Below, one piece after another: positions 20,782 to 22,408 of a stretch of 22,408 nt of DNA. Both the position numbers and the translations under genes were made by a program. Source of the stretch: Pseudescherichia sp039594205 (GTDB lineage: Bacteria > Pseudomonadota > Gammaproteobacteria > Enterobacterales > Enterobacteriaceae); contig JBCNNW010000072.1 in NCBI GenBank assembly GCA_039594205.1, positions 1-22,408 of the forward strand, written 5' to 3'. The notes under the pieces were generated by a model that was given only the letters and a program-made list of their open reading frames with translations, searched no databases and was not told the origin of the DNA. Position 1 is the stretch's first letter, and each line of letters opens with the position of its first letter.

Positions 20782-22371
20782 TCAGTGCTCGCGTGTTTTA
20801 CGGAACTGTACGTCCGGGTAACGCTCCTGAGTCAGATTCAGGTTCACCATGGTCGGCGCGATGTAGGTCAGGTTATCGCCACCGTCCAGCGCAAGCTGGA
20901 TCTCGTTTTTACGCTTGAACTCTTCGAATTTCTTCACGTCGCTGCACTCTACCCAGCGGGCGGTGGCCACGTTAACCGATTCGTAGATCGCTTCCACGTT
21001 GTATTCGCTCTTCAGACGCGCAACTACCACGTCAAACTGCAGCACCCCAACTGCACCCACGATCAGATCGTTGTTGGCAATCGGACGGAACACCTGGACT
21101 GCACCCTCTTCTGAGAGCTGGACCAGCCCCTTAAGCAGCTGCTTCTGCTTCAGCGGATCGCGCAGGCGAATACGACGGAACAGCTCAGGAGCAAAGTTCG
21201 GAATACCGGTGAACTTCATCATCTCGCCCTGGGTAAAGGTGTCGCCGATCTGGATGGTGCCGTGGTTGTGCAGACCGATGATATCGCCAGGGTAGGCCTC
21301 TTCCACGTGGGATCGATCGCCCGCCATAAAGGTCAGCGCGTCAGAGATAACCACGTCCTTGCCGAGACGCACCTGGCGCAGCTTCATGCCCTTTTCATAT
21401 TTACCGGAGACCACGCGCAGGAACGCCACGCGGTCGCGATGTTTCGGATCCATGTTGGCCTGGATCTTAAACACGAAACCGGAGAATTTCTCCTCCTGAG
21501 CCTCCACTTCGCGGGTATCGGTTTTGCGCGGCATGGGCCGCGGCGCCCACTCAACGAGACCATCCAGCATATGGTCAACGCCGAAGTTACCCAGTGCGGT
21601 CCCAAAGAACACCGGGGTGATCTCCCCGGCCAGGAACAGCTCTTTATCGAACTCGTGCGAGGCGCCCTTCACCAGCTCCAGCTCGTCACGTAGCTGCGCC
21701 GCCAGCTCTTCGCCTACCGCAACGTCCAGCTCCGGGTTATCGAGGCCCTTAACGATACGCACATCCTGAATGGTGTGCCCTTTACCGGTCTGGTAGAGAT
21801 AGGTTTCATCTTTATAGAGATGGTAAACGCCTTTAAACAGCTTGCCGCAGCCAATTGGCCAGGTAATGGGCGCGCAGGCGATCTTCAGTTCGCTCTCTAC
21901 CTCATCCATCACCTCCATCGGGTCGCGGATGTCGCGGTCAAGCTTGTTCATGAAGGTCAGGATCGGCGTATCGCGCAGTCGGGTAACCTCCATCAGCTTG
22001 CGGGTACGATCTTCAACCCCTTTCGCGGCGTCGATCACCATCAGGCAGCAGTCCACCGCCGTTAGGGTACGGTAAGTATCTTCAGAGAAGTCTTCGTGCC
22101 CCGGGGTGTCCAGCAGGTTCACCAGGCAGTCGTGATAGGGGAACTGCATCACGGAGGTGGTGATGGAGATCCCACGCTGTTTTTCCATCTCCATCCAGTC
22201 GGATTTAGCGTGCTGGCTTGAGCCACGCCCTTTTACCGTACCGGCGGTCTGGATCGCCTGTCCGAACAGCAGCACCTTTTCGGTGATGGTGGTTTTACCG
22301 GCGTCCGGGTGAGAGATAATGGCAAAAGTACGGCGCTTGGCCACCTCTTGCAGATAAGGAGACAACGTCAT
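20782..22371 (-). CDS. prfC: Peptide chain release factor 3 (RF3)
   Basis: RF3 is a translational GTPase that drives RF1 and RF2 off the ribosome after peptide release and supports post-peptidyl-transfer quality control. From the ATG at 22371 (MTLSPYLQEVAKRR) it has 529 residues, as in E. coli; a TTG two codons upstream is in frame but not needed. The G-domain motifs are P-loop SHPDAGKTT at 20-28, the switch region RGISITTSV near 67, DTPGHED and NKLD. Domains II and III follow to the end (YPDVQFRKTREH). It is complete within the window; only 37 bp of its upstream region are present. It ends before a strong hairpin and lies upstream of osmY in the same direction. Confidence 0.97.
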   Translation of the reverse strand: MTLSPYLQEVAKRRTFAIISHPDAGKTTITEKVLLFGQAIQTAGTVKGRGSSQHAKSDWMEMEKQRGISITTSVMQFPYHDCLVNLLDTPGHEDFSEDTYRTLTAVDCCLMVIDAAKGVEDRTRKLMEVTRLRDTPILTFMNKLDRDIRDPMEVMDEVESELKIACAPITWPIGCGKLFKGVYHLYKDETYLYQTGKGHTIQDVRIVKGLDNPELDVAVGEELAAQLRDELELVKGASHEFDKELFLAGEITPVFFGTALGNFGVDHMLDGLVEWAPRPMPRKTDTREVEAQEEKFSGFVFKIQANMDPKHRDRVAFLRVVSGKYEKGMKLRQVRLGKDVVISDALTFMAGDRSHVEEAYPGDIIGLHNHGTIQIGDTFTQGEMMKFTGIPNFAPELFRRIRLRDPLKQKQLLKGLVQLSEEGAVQVFRPIANNDLIVGAVGVLQFDVVVARLKSEYNVEAIYESVNVATARWVECSDVKKFEEFKRKNEIQLALDGGDNLTYIAPTMVNLNLTQERYPDVQFRKTREH

Positions 22372-22408
22372 AATCAAATCTTCTTATATAAACGCGGCAC
22401 CAGGCCGC

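Noticed and set aside
1..22408. Novel defence, mobile or biosynthetic system
   Set aside because: All sizeable frames are assigned to conserved core genes; no integrase, transposase, repeat-spacer array, tRNA-linked attachment site or unknown multi-gene cluster is seen.

Overview
This window is ordinary, well-conserved chromosome from an enteric gammaproteobacterium. It covers the block that in Escherichia coli K-12 runs from arcA to prfC, and almost every protein matches its E. coli counterpart closely in length and sequence (compared from memory). GC-rich codon use, many REP-type palindromes and several gene absences relative to K-12 suggest a non-Escherichia Enterobacteriaceae such as the Enterobacter/Klebsiella/Leclercia group. 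The genus cannot be fixed from the sequence alone.

Layout, left to right. At 1-5439: the end of arcA (+), creA (-), rob (+), gpmB (-), yjjX (+), trpR (-) and slt (-). Two convergent pairs here share their stop codons. At 5648-11049: ettA (+) stands opposite the serB-radA-nadR unit (-), which makes phosphoserine phosphatase, a recombination helicase and the NAD regulator/enzyme. At 11169-12898: ytjB and lplA (+). At 12979-17284: the nucleoside catabolic operon deoC-deoA-deoB-deoD (-). It is preceded by a recognisable deoP2-type control region with DeoR operators, two CRP sites 53 bp apart and a CytR-like site, and it carries REP clusters between deoC/deoA and deoB/deoD. At 17570-19413: yjjU-yjjV (-), translationally coupled. 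At 19530-22371: the tiny membrane protein gene ytjA, osmY with a probable sigma-S promoter and a long leader, and prfC.

How the genes work together. DeoA and DeoD split nucleosides, DeoB isomerises the sugar phosphate and DeoC cleaves it to acetaldehyde and glyceraldehyde-3-phosphate. TrpR and Rob are regulators whose own upstream regions carry plausible autoregulatory or cross-regulatory sites. EttA and PrfC are translation GTPase/ATPase factors, Slt recycles murein, and OsmY and YtjA are stress/envelope proteins.

I looked for a new system and found none: no mobile element, CRISPR array, RNA gene, prophage or defence island. The points worth a second look are small. They are the direct arcA-creA junction without creBCD, the missing yjjJ and yjjW-yjjI loci, the compact two-operator deo control region, tandem marbox-like sites before rob, the shared-stop convergent pairs, and a possible 17-codon ORF antisense to the osmY leader.
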